Assembly (NCBI GenBank): GCA_035578175.1
Contig: JAQMRL010000014.1
Location: 19,172,895-19,236,894, forward strand
DNA length: 64,000 bases
Direction of reading: 5' to 3'
Source of the DNA: Catonia carolina
Taxonomy: Eukaryota > Arthropoda > Insecta > Hemiptera > Achilidae
Numbering within the stretch: the stretch's first letter is position 1; each line of letters begins with the position of its first letter. Below, piece after piece: positions 20,751-32,600 of this stretch. Below the pieces are notes generated by a model. That model ran no database searches and was not told the DNA's origin. It saw only the letters and a list, made by a program, of their open reading frames with translations. The position numbers and the translations under genes were made by a program.

Positions 20751-21668
20751 AGGTGTGGCAGATAAGTAATGAGACTAGCAACACCGCAAGCGATCTGACA
20801 ACGCTGCCCTGTTGTTCTTGATAGAGCACGTATATTAATACCCTCCCATAGCACAGTGCAAGTTTCAACTTATTCCGTTAACTACGTGATTTTTGCGACT
20901 GCTATTAGTGAAGTTGTGTTTTGGTTGTGTCTTGCAAAATGGAACAGCGGAATTTGGAAGGACAATCAAAAAAATAAAATAAGTGTCTTGATCTTCTTGA
21001 CAGAATCGCCAATGAGCAAGATTTCTTTAGTTGTGTGATCACAGGTGATAAATCATGAATTTTTGAAAACGATCCTGAGACCAAGAGGCAAATTGAGGAG
21101 TGGCACACTGCGATCTCTCCTCGACCAAAGAAAGATCAAATCAATCCTGATTTGTTTTTTTGACAGAATGTGAATCGTCCACAAAGAATTTGTTCCTCCA
21201 TGACAAACTTTTAACCAAGTTTTTTTATAAAGACGTCCTTGAAAGTCTCAGAAAAAGGGTCATTCGCGTCAGACCAGACATTACAGACAAATGGATGCTC
21301 CACCATGACAAATCACCATTTCACACTGCCCTCTCCCGTCCTAGAATTTTTGACCTCAAAAGGCATTCCTGTGGTTTCCCAGCCTCCCTATTCACCTGAC
21401 CTCAGTCCCTGTGACTTTTCATTTTTCCTAAACTGAAAAATTTCCTCAAAGGATATCATTTTGGGACTTTAGAAAACATCCAAAAGAGTGTTACGGACAT
21501 GCTGAAGACCATACCGGTTGAAGACTTCCGGCGCTGCTACCAAAAGTGAGAAAATCTCCATCAATGTGCCCACGGGAACTACTTTGAAGAGGATAACATC
21601 GATGTTTGAAAAACAAATAAAAACTTTGGTAAATAAAACATCAGTCTCATTACTTTTCTGCCACACCT
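20751..21668 (+). mobile_element. Internally deleted mariner element
   Basis: Ends AGGTGTGGCAGATAAGTAAT and the complement of AGGTGTGGCAGAAAAGTAAT at 21649-21668. The transposase is broken: a fragment CLDLLDRIANEQDFFSCVITGDKS (first Asp), then ISPRPKKDQINP, then RPDITDKWMLHHDKSPFHTA (second Asp) and PPYSPDLSPCDFSFFLN (third Asp), ending near EDFRRCYQK. The N-terminal DNA-binding domain is mostly gone. Confidence 0.88.
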
Positions 21669-21697
21669 CACATGTGTAATAAATATCCATAAAACAT

Positions 21698-21729
21698 AAT
21701 AATAATAATAATAATAGTAATAATAATAA
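21698..21729 (+). repeat. (AAT)n microsatellite
   Basis: Run of AAT units with one interruption (AGT), just 3' of a mariner end. Confidence 0.9.
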
Positions 21730-22075
21730 ACAAAGATGTTTAAAAATTATAAAAAATATAATGATTCTATTAAAAAATCCCAGTTCAAGACAAAAACTAG
21801 AGGACATTTAAATACATTGCTTAAATCTAAACAAATTATAATAATTCAACATTTAACATTTTTACAAATATTTTGTTCTTTTTTTCTTTATTTCATATGG
21901 TATTGTCTTCTTAAAAATTTATATAGTTTGAGTTAACTTTACATTTATTTTTCATACTAGTAACATAATAGATTAAAAAAAACAAATGTTCATATAAAAA
22001 AGAGCCAAACAAAAAAGATGAAAGATAAATATTACTAACTTTTTACATGTAATAGATGTAGAAAAAGATAATCTA

Positions 22076-22826
22076 CCGGGTGAGCATAAAGTCTTGCCAT
22101 GATTATAAAAATTTATTGCAGAATAACTGTTTGACATAATAATTTAAATTTGATGCTGTTACATAGGTTAGTGTTAATAGTTTTTTTTAAGATTACTTAC
22201 ATTAGTAAACTTCAACGTGTGCCCCTTGGTAGCTTGGAGAATGTCGAAGCGGTATTCCAGTTCCCGCCAGGTTTTCGGGCCGTTTTTCTTCACGGAAAAC
22301 ACCATTAACGCTAACATTTACTTAGATGTTTTGCAACAGTTCATTGCACCACAGTTAGAAGAATATCAACCATGGATAATTTTCCAGCAAGATGGGGCAC
22401 CGCCCCACTGGGCTTTGATAGTGCGTAATTTCCTGGATGAAACATTTCGGTGGATTGGAAGGGATGGTCCAACACCCTGGCCACCCCGCTCTCCAGACAT
22501 TACTCCCCTTGACTTTTTTTTCTGGGGCTATATCAAGGATAGAGTCTTCGCCACACCAGTTGCTGACGTTGACGAACTGAAGGCTAGGATACAAGCTGCT
22601 GTGGGTACTGTGACAGAACACATGTTACAAAACACCTGGCGGGAACTGGAATCTTCGACATTCTCCGAGCTACCAAGGGGGCACACGTTGAAGTTTACTA
22701 ATGTAAGTAATCTTAAAAAAACTATTAACACTAACCTATGTAACAGCATCAAATTTAAATTATTATGTCAAACAGTTATTCTGCAATAAATTTTTATAAT
22801 CAAGGCAAGACTTTATGCTCACCCGG
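22076..22826 (+). mobile_element. Snapback Tc1/mariner-superfamily element with ~195-bp inverted arms
   Basis: TA-flanked element ending CCGGGTGAGCATAAAGTC. The left 197 bases (22076-22272) are an inverted, almost identical copy of the right end (22632-22826), which includes the last ~50 codons of the transposase. The left end has therefore been replaced by a copy of the right end, a foldback rearrangement. Differences between arms are few: about four substitutions or short indels. Confidence 0.93.
22217..22789 (+). pseudogene. DDE_3-type transposase, C-terminal half
   Basis: Only the catalytic C-terminal half remains. From about 22272 the frame reads FGPFFFTENTINANIYLD, then FQQDGAPPHWALIVRNFLDE (second Asp), WPPRSPDITPLDFFFWGYIK (third Asp region) and a tail to QNTWRELE. 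The first ~18 codons of the frame are antisense of the element's own 3' end, created by the inverted duplication. The first catalytic Asp and the DNA-binding domain are absent, so it cannot be active. Confidence 0.85.
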
Positions 22827-22829
22827 TAT

Positions 22830-23160
22830 TTTAGGTACAGTCTTTATATAGTTAATACGGCGAAAAAATCAGATGAATTTTTAAGGAATAGTACAATCAT
22901 GTTATCTAGAATAGATAAGGTAAGATAAGTCAACCTATGGATAATCCAGAAACAAATTCAAAATTTTATTGTTCACAAATATAAAGAAGAGAAAACTTTA
23001 TAGAGCGTATCTGTTGGCTCATGGACCTTGATCAAGAGATGTGCTCAAACACCACACTTCATCCCTCCTCCAGGTTTTGGTACACAAGGGTTGTTTTCTC
23101 CCAATCTTCGATACGCCATAAATAAAAGACAAGTAAATATAGCAAAAAAATGTATTACTA
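22830..23160. other. No recognisable feature
   Basis: Intergenic, downstream of the STT3A stop codon. No clear poly-A signal for the gene could be picked with confidence. Confidence 0.3.
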
Positions 23161-23164
23161 AAAG

Positions 23165-23275
23165 TTACTTAAGGTTACTTTTCGACATAATCACGTTGAC
23201 AACTGAAGCATTTGTTGTACCTGTGGACGAGCTTTTCCAAAATTTCATTAGATCCCTCCACCATCCAAAAAAAAA
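23165..23275 (-). pseudogene. mariner transposase C-terminal fragment
   Basis: Minus-strand frame reads KLVHRYNKCFSCQRDYVEK, the typical last residues of one mariner lineage (...RW.KC....GDYVEK). It is preceded by WWRDLMKFW in a neighbouring frame. Only the tail is present. Confidence 0.6.
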
Positions 23276-23464
23276 ACCTACATAGAAATCCCTGTCTTAA
23301 AATAAAAATGAAAAATGTATACTTTTAATTAACTATGTCAAGAGAACAAGATAAATGCAGATAATTTTACCAGTATAACAAACCAATACAGAAAAACGGA
23401 CGAGAAATTAATTTAAAATAAAACAGAGGCAGTGACTCATAATTATTTAACGATCTACATTTTG

Positions 23465-23610
23465 TCAGACGCCTCTGTTTCGTAGCGGTTTCACCTTGTA
23501 GATGCGAACGAGCCAATGTTCGGTCGTGTAAGCTTCTTCCAACACGTCCAGTTCGAAATCTTTATTACCGATTTCAGCGCTTCGTACCCTATCGTATCCA
23601 GGAGGTTTAC
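23465..23610 (-). CDS. Stt3A: STT3A last coding exon
   Basis: Acceptor TTGCAG above 23610; stop codon at 23465-23467. Encodes [20 protein letters not shown], then [16 protein letters not shown] and a short NRGV end. The brief C-terminus without a Lys-rich extension is the STT3A pattern. Confidence 0.96.
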
Positions 23611-26600
23611 CTGCAATTCAAAGTCAAAAAAAATCATTAATAAATATAACCTTTTTACATATACAGGAGGCCCTGGATAATCTGAACGAATAAAATCCAG
23701 GGCTGTTTGGATAACAAAAAAATCGGGTGTGAAACACTCACACAACTTTCTCTTGCCAATGCAAATAATTAACAATATAATGTAACATTAGTAATAAAAC
23801 ATTAGCAATAAACAAAAAAACTAACCTCAATAAACATAACCTTATTTTAATCATGAGTGAGACGCAAAATAAAAATCAACCTGTTTGGCTTAAAAATACG
23901 GAAAATCACTCTTTCACACTAAACTAGGCTCTGTAGAGAAAAATGCTCTAAATAAAAGTTGTAGATCTTTTTATTTCCTATAAATTTGATTAATACACTT
24001 TTGTCGTAAAATGCATACTAAGGCTGAAATCTTTAAAAAATCACAAGTTTTCGTGAGAAAAAAACAGAAAATCACGTTTCAAGTTTCAATACGATGTTCC
24101 GTTCTCAAGATATTTTGTATACACACATACAGACCAATCGCTAAAAACATGATTTTTGGGTTCAGGGGGTCTGAAAACGTGTAGATCCGGTGAAAACTCG
24201 ATTTCAAAAAAATCGACATGAAAACAATACTTTCCTTCCTATACATTCATATAGGCAAGAGGAAGTCCTCTTTCTATTTTCAAGCAAACAACGTTTTTAT
24301 TATGAAATCAATTTTTATAAGAAATACGGTCTTGCCGGTAAGATACCTATATGTTGACAAAGTTCTTGATGTATTTTATCGCAAAAGTGGGAATGAGGGC
24401 CGATTGGTCACTACCGATGAATTATCACGAGCTACGAGGAGGTCATCAAATAATCAATTGCGATTGCCAAAGCCGAATTGTGCCTTATTCCAGAGGGGTT
24501 TTGTGTTTCTTAGATTTAAATTTTATAACGCTCTTCCCTGTGCTGTTAGGCGTGTCAATGTTTTACCTAAGCGGTTCAGGTTGTTGTTGAGAATTTGGTT
24601 GCTTTCACCTGATTCCAATGTTGTGGACAATATGTTTGCAGTCATGTCGTAAATTTAACAAGTCTTTAAATCTTGTAGTATATTATTATTACAAATTCTT
24701 TCTTTTTAAGGGTTTTTATAGCTGCTTGCTCCCACCCACGTATAAGATAGGTTTTACCTCTCTTCTGTGGGTGAGTATATTTCTTCAGTTTTTGATTATT
24801 TCTTGGAAATAGGGCTTATCTTATTTTATTATTAATTTATCTATATTCTTGACTTGTATTAATGTAATGCTTTTATAGTGAATTTTCTTTGTATTAGATA
24901 TCTAAGCCTTTTTTTGTGTGTACTCTACGCAGCCGAAACAATGGTAATTGAAGGCCATTCCAAAATTAGGGAAATGGAAAAGCAGGAAAGAAAAATACTC
25001 AGGAAAATTTATGGGGTCATCAATAAAAACGGCATTTGGATGAAGGGACCTCAGAATGAGCTCTACAAAAATACCAACACAATTACAGAAGAAATCAGGA
25101 AACACAGAGCAAAGTTTTCAACACATATCTACAGGATGGAAAACTCCAGAATCGTAAAGAAACTACTCGACATTATAACAAAAAGCACCGAATGCCGGAA
25201 TAAAATCATAAATGTAAAGTTCCAGCAAAAAATACCACTACAACCGGGAAAAAAATGGACAGATGAATGGAAGAAGGAGCATTCCGAGAGGATGAAGAGA
25301 TTTTGGGAAGAGAAGAGGAAGAACAACCCAAAGTGAAATCATGATTAAAGTTCACTCGCTCTCCTATAGGGGAATAATCGAAAATAATAATAATAATTAA
25401 AACATTTAAAAAATTAATTTCACTACAGTTTCTTCAAGAATTCAATAATTTTTGTCTGTTTCTTTGAAGTTAGTGATTTTTCTACTGCATCTTTTTTGTA
25501 TGTCAGACAATAAAAATAATTTTATTCTGGTGGAATGTCATTTTCTGCTGCCCAATGAATACAAGTTTTTAAACATTTTATTGCGGCTTCACGTTTTACC
25601 TTCTTTGGTCTAGAACTAAGTAAAACGAGAAGTGAGGTGGTTTACAATTACTTTCCTCACCGAGTGGAAAAGTATCCTTGTCAGCATGCCAGGGACCTAT
25701 GACAGCATCTACTTTCCACCCTGCAAATGACAGCTTCACTTTATTCAACACACGGTCTGGCTGTATAATGAAATTCATTACTCTCAGAGAAGGTAACTCG
25801 TGACTAGCATCTCTTCTGTTCTTAAATGCTTCAGTCATATAATTGGCTAACCATGTGATAAGAAACAGAACTATTTTTATAGCCCTGGAATTTGCAGATC
25901 AAGTGCAAATAATTTAACAATCCACCTGCCTGTTATGGGCAATGTGTGCTAATGGAGTCACTGGATATACGGGGGGGGGGGGGTACCCAAAAGTACCCGA
26001 AATAGCATTGCCGTGGGCGGTGCTTGTGTAGTATGCTTTCATGCTGCACACGCGTATAACGCAAATCATTGCAAATTCAGTGCAGTTATTGAAACTCACT
26101 GCGAGTTCAATATTCTTCTGCAGTGATTGTTTTAGCAAGCACTGTTTTGTTCTTGTTTCGTTTTTAATGATGGCAAGTTTAAGTGAACGTGTTGCTGTGA
26201 AATTTTGTTTTCTACTTGGTAAAAGTGCTGCTCAAACTGTTTTAATGTTGTAAACAGCTTACAAAGATGATGCTATGGGAAAATCTCAAGTATACGAGTG
26301 GTTTTCTCGGTTTAAAAATGACGACATGTCAATTGATGACAAACCTCGTTCTGGACGTCCATCAACTGCCCGAATCTACGAAAATGTTTAAAACATTTGA
26401 GAGCGTGTTCTCTCAGACCGACGACTGACAATATGGAACTTTTAAGAAGATTGCGCAACAGTGTTTGTCAAAAAAAATCCGATTTGTGGCAGACAGGAGA
26501 CTGGTTCTTCCACCACGACAATGCACCTGCATACATAGCCATCTCGGTGAAAGATTTTTTGACTAAAAATGGCATGGTCCTGCTGTCCCACGCACCTTAC

Positions 26601-29600
26601 TCACCTAACCTGGCTCCGTGCGACTTTTTCTTATTTCCACACATGAAAAGGGACATTAAAGGACACCAATTTGACAACATTGAAGCGGTCAAGAAAAAAA
26701 TGAGGGAGGAGCTGTCAGCCATTTCTACAGATGACTACAAAAAATGTTTCGAACAATGGAAGCACCAGCGGGATAAATATATTAGCTGTAATGAAGAGTA
26801 TTTTGAAGGGGATAAGGTTGTTTTTAAAAAAAAATTGAAAATAAATCGCTTTTGAAAAATAATTCTGGTTTCTTTTGGGTACCCCCTCATAGATTGCTGG
26901 ATTTTTATAAAACAAAATAAATACACTATTTAAAAACGACTTGTCCCGTAATTTTTCAGTATTCTCTTGTAAAATTTCGAGCAAATAAAAAATTGTTTTT
27001 AAAAAACCAATAATTTTAAATTTAAACCACTGTGGACTTATGGTTTACCGCTTTGGGGATCAGCTGCAAAATCGAATCTTGCTATTATCCAACAATTCCA
27101 ATCGAAAGTTTTACGGATAATAACGAATGCTCCACGGTATGTGACAAATAATGCGTTGCATAGCGACTTACGTGTAATTAACACCGTGAAAGAAGAACTT
27201 ACGCAGCTAAGTTCTAAATATAAAGTAAAATTATCAGATCACCCAAATTCTTGGGCGCTTAATTTACTTGATAATAGCAAAAACGTAACACGACTAAAAC
27301 GAATAAAATTGCTTGACCTTTCATTTAGATTTACCGACTAACCTATATTGTAAATAATTGTATTCCATATCAACATCATCTTCTTCCTCTATGCATTCTA
27401 CTATCACCGCTATTAATATTGTTACCTTTTCTATTACTGTTATTCATGTTTTATCTAGTTAATATTTTCAAAAATTATAAATAATTTTGTTTTTCTTTTT
27501 GAAGCAATACCATTGAGTACTGTCTTCGTCATGTGAACACTTTTATGTTATTTACTTAGTTTTTGTTTTGAAACTGATTGTAAATAATCTGTTGTTAAAA
27601 AAAAAACAAAATTAATACATACCTCCTTCCGAATAGACTAGTCCAAAACGATAGTAACACATTTTATACATAAGACAATTAAGTAACGTCGGTGAACCTT
27701 CCTTATCGACTCGAAATTCACCGGTCGGTGAGTAGTAATCGCTTTCCTTGATGTGGCGGCCACGATCCGTCGAACCCCCGATACGAACCATCCATAAGAA
27801 TTTGTTAATATCTAGCAACAAAGAAACATTTTATCAAATTCATTATTCAGGTCAAAAAACAAATAGTCTACAAACTATTCCAGAAACAAAGGTGTTAACA
27901 GTAAACAGTATTGCCAGTTACTTACATAAAAATATCTCTTTTTCTTAAGAAAAAAATCTGGTGTGAAACACTCACACAACTTTCTCTTACCAATGCAAAT
28001 AATTAACAATATCACCTAATGTTAACATATGATTTGATTTAAGTCATCTGTTTTTCAAGTTGTTATTGTTGTGTATTCTGAGTTTTGTTTTTGTTTACAT
28101 GTAGAGTTAAAAGAAAATAATACTACTTCTATTTCTTATTTGATATGTAATTTATTTCCAAAACTACAATGGCGACGAGGAAAAAAGATATTGAACAGTA
28201 TATGAAGAAAAGGAAGTTACTAGAACTACGCTTGAACAAACTAAAAGATGAATTACCTAAATGTGAAAACTCTCATGAAATATGTACAGTCTACACGGAC
28301 AAACTATCAACCATATGGAGTGAAATTGAAGATACACAGTCAAATATTGAACTTGGTACTAATTCAATAGAAAATGAACTTGAAGTCAGATGGCAATTGG
28401 AAGGAATATATGAAGAGATATGGATATTTCTAGAAGCAGAAAAGAAAAAGTACAATACATCTACTGCAATGGCTGCTTCTGTATTATCTCAAAATGGACC
28501 GAATATTTCTTTTCAGCCATATACACAGGAGGAAAGTTTTCAAAACTTCACCCGGCGTTTTGAAAACTACATCCAAATACGGGGAAACGTAAGTCCTAAA
28601 GTTAAAGTGGAATTATTCCTACAAGCAATCACCCCACAAATACATGAACAACTTTATGATATTTGCATACCAGACGACCCACATAATAAAACATACGAGG
28701 AGTTAACTCACTTATTAATGGCTCAGATAGAACCAAAACCCAGTATTTGGGCCCGCCAGCACAAATTTACGACACGTACTCAACTACATAATGAATCTGT
28801 ACAAGATTACGCAAATGTTTTAAGAAAACTCAGTGTGGATTGCCAGTTTACTTGTACAAAATGCCATGAATCAGTATCTGAAATTCTACTTCGCATGCAG
28901 TTGGTCAGGGGACTAAAAGACTCTGATATACGTCTTCAGCTGCTTCAAGATAAACAATTACAATCGTTTAAAGATGTAGTCGAAAGGGCAGCTACATTGG
29001 AACTAGCAAAAAGTGAGAGTAGGATAATACAAACACAGGATAATCAAGATGACGTTCACCAAGTGTCTGGCAGGAACAGACAGCCCGATAATGATAATAA
29101 GTCAGGCAAATCCAACGTGAATACACAACGATCTGCAAAACAATCTCGTTTTGAGAGACTAAGAAACAAATGCTATAGATGTGGTGATGATTCACATAGA
29201 GCAAATCAATGTAAGTTCAAAAATACTGAATGTAACTTTTGCAGACGTTTTGGTCACTTATCACGAGTATGTTTGAGAAAGCCGAACAAAGAGGTAAAAC
29301 AATCAGAGGAAACTGTCGAAGGTGTAGAAGATAACACTCATGAAATTTACCAATTTCATTCAAAATCGAATGACAAGTTTATGATTGAAGTGAAATTGGA
29401 AGGGAAACTCATGTCAATGGAGTTAGACACGGGTGCAGCTCTAAGTATTGTATCTTACGACACGTTCAAACTTTTAAATTCAACGAAAAGGATTTTCAAA
29501 ACAAATGTTCAACTACGGACATATACTGGTGAAATAATCAATCCAAAAGGAGTGGTGTTTGTTGAAGTTCAGTACAAAGACCAAAGTTTTGTCGGAAAAC

Positions 29601-32600
29601 TGTATATAGTAAACAAATGTGTAGACTATATATTTGGAAGAGATTGGATAAGAGAGATCCAGGTTGATGCAGCTGACATACATATAATAACCTCAAGTGA
29701 TGAAAAGAAAAATATCCCAGAACTGGATAAATTAATGATTCGTTATGAATACATTTTCAAAGAAGGAATTGGAAAAATACCAAATGAAAAGGGTCATTTC
29801 AAATTAAATGACAAGACCCAGCCAGTGTACATGAAACCGAGACACATGCCATATGCATTACAGGAAAAAGTAGAGAAAGAAACTTGAACGTTTAGAGACA
29901 TTGGGTATAATCACCCGAATCGAATCGTCAGATTGGGGCACACCAATAGTACCAGTCGTCAAACCAAATGGTTCAGTTAGAATTTGTGCTGATTACAAGG
30001 TGACCCTGAACAAAGTGATCAAGGACGAACATTACCCCATACCCAGAATTGAGGATATAATGGCAAAAATGCACGGTGGCAAGATATTTTGTACTCTTGA
30101 TATTAGAAATGCATATTTACACTTGGAGATGGATGAGGACAGTGCTGTTATGCAAACAATTAGTACCCATAAAGGGTTATTTAAGGTGAACAGATTAATG
30201 TTTGGAGTGAAAGTTGCACCTTTGGTGTGGCAACGATTCATGGACAAAACATTAAACAATTTAGAAGGTGTACAATGTTTCTTCGACGACATAATTGTAC
30301 AAGGTTCTAACAGCGAGCAGCTTTTTTGTCGACTGGAGCAAGTATTTGAACGGCTTAAGATAAATGATTTGAGGCTAAACAGAGAAAAATGCAAGTTCTT
30401 CCAGTCCAAAATTGAATATTTAGGTCACATGATCGACAGTGAAGGGCTGCACAAGTCAGATAATAAGATACAGAGTATTTTGAAATGTAAAAGACCAGAA
30501 AATATATCTGAACTCCGAACCTTTCTAGGCCTAGCAAATTATTACAATAAATTTATAAAGGATTTGGCAACACTATTACATCCCTTGAACCAGCTACTAC
30601 AAAAAGGAAACAAGTTCAACTGGAGTCTATCTTGTGAAAGGAATTTTCAGAAGATTAAGGATATTATCAGTAGTGACGACGTTTTGGTACACTTTGATCC
30701 AAACTTACCTCTGATCTTAGCAACGGACGCATCACCAGTAGGCTTGGGAGCCGTTTTATCTCACCGCCACAGTGACGGAACAGATAGACCAATCGCCTTT
30801 GCATCTCGATCGTTGACAAAAGCTGAACAAAGGTACTCTCAAATCGATAAGGAAGCCTTGGGTATATATTGGGGCCTGAAGAAGTTTTTCCCGTTTTGTT
30901 ATGGACGCAAATTTACACTGATTACAGATCATAAACCGTTAGTGTCGATTTTCAACCCAAGAAAAACCTTACCAACAATATCGGCAACACGGATATTCAA
31001 TTATGCTCATTTTCTCTCAGGGTTTGACTACGATATAGAGTACAGGCAAACCGCTCATCATTCAAATGCTGATTATCTCTCACGGTTCCCTACTGAAGTG
31101 GTCCAACAAGATGTTGTAGATGACCTTTCTAGGTACCAAATAAACCAACTGGAAACACTCAATATCAGCAGTACCATAGTAGCTAGGGAAACCCTTAAGG
31201 ATACAGTTTTAGGTCCAATCTTACAGGCTTTAAAATCAGGACAATCTGTTGAACAATATGGATTTCACGATAACGAGCTGTCTATTCAAGATGATTGTGT
31301 GATGAAAGGCTGGAGAGTTATGATTCCTCGTTCTCTCAGATCTCGTGTGCTTCAAGAACTTCATGTGGCCCATTTGGGAGGAATAAAAATGAAAACTTTG
31401 GCACGTAATTTTTGCTGGTGGACAAGCATGGACAAGGATATTGAAGCGATGGTTGCTGAATGTCGACAATGTATTGATAAGCGTAACAACCCAAGGAAAA
31501 CTATCCATCCATGGGAACCACCTTCTAATCCATGGGAGAGAGTGCATATGGATTGCTTAGGGCCAACAGACGGCCAACAGTACCTCATATTGGTGGATGC
31601 TTTCAGTAAGTGGGTGGAAGTAATACAGACAAGAACAACAACAAGTACATGGACAATCCAAGAATTACGAAGAATATTTTCAACCTTTGGTTTTCCTCAC
31701 ATATTGGTATCCGATAATGGAAGACAATTTGTTTCCCAAGAATTCAAAAACTTCATGAATGAATGTGGAATTATTCACAGAACATCTGCACCATACCACC
31801 CAAATTCAAACGGTCAGGCTGAAAGATACGTGCAGACTGTCAAAAGGGCGCTAAGGTCTATGGAGGGAGAAAAGGGATCACTACAAAATAAAATACAAAA
31901 ACTTCTTATGCAACTCAGACAATCGCCAAATGCCACTGGAACATCAGCATACCACCTAATGTTTGGAAGGAGTGTTAGAACGAGCCTCTCCATAATTGTT
32001 CCAACATTAGAAACAACGAAATATCGGGAAAAGGGACTACAAGTTGGAATCAACAGGAATTTTAAGGTTGGAGATAAAGTTCAAGCTCGCGAATACGTCA
32101 ATGGATCAACCAAGTGGCACTTGGGCCATATAACTGCCAAACATGGACATGTGATGTACACAGTTCATCTAGATGATGGGCGGATCGTCAAAAGACATAT
32201 TGACCAGCTGATACTACGTAAGGTACCGCATCACAGCAAATAGAGGAGGAGGTGTTAACATATGATTTGATTTAAGTCATCTGTTTTTCAAGTTGTTATT
32301 GTTGTGTATTCTGAGTTTTGTTTTTGTTTACATGTAGAGTTAAAAGAAAATAATACTACTTCTATTTCTTATTTGATATGTAATTTATTTCCAAAACTAC
32401 ACCTAACATTAGTAATAAAAAATTAAAAATATACAAAAAATTAACCTAAATAAACATAACCTAATTTTAATCATGAGTGAAAGATGCAAAATGAAAATCA
32501 ACCTAAGTTTGGCTTAAAAACACGGAAAATCAATCTCTCACGCTAAACTAGGCTCTGCACAGAAAAATGCTCTAAATAAAAGTTGTAGATCTTTTAATTT

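Larger units (their letters stand above)
28020..32401 (+). mobile_element. Ty3/gypsy-type LTR retrotransposon with identical LTRs
   Basis: 4382 bp, flanked by CCTAA duplications (28015-28019 and 32402-32406). LTRs of 149 bp start TGTT and end TACA and are identical by eye. The internal part holds gag-protease and pol in the order PR-RT-RNaseH-integrase, the Ty3/gypsy order, with no envelope-like frame. The polypurine tract AGAGGAGGAGG lies directly before the 3' LTR. It is inserted antisense to STT3A. Related to the K02A2.6-like insect elements. One frame break is seen. Confidence 0.97.

Noticed and set aside
21698..21729. CRISPR-like or other structured array
   Set aside because: Simple (AAT)n microsatellite; no array of spaced repeats exists anywhere in the window.
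22217..22272. Start of the DDE_3 transposase at 22217
   Set aside because: These codons lie in the inverted duplicate of the element's 3' end, so they are not the true N-terminus.
29872..29900. Programmed -1/+1 frameshift between gag-protease and pol
   Set aside because: The switch lies inside conserved RT sequence rather than at the protease-RT border and lacks an evident slippery site with downstream structure; an indel is simpler.
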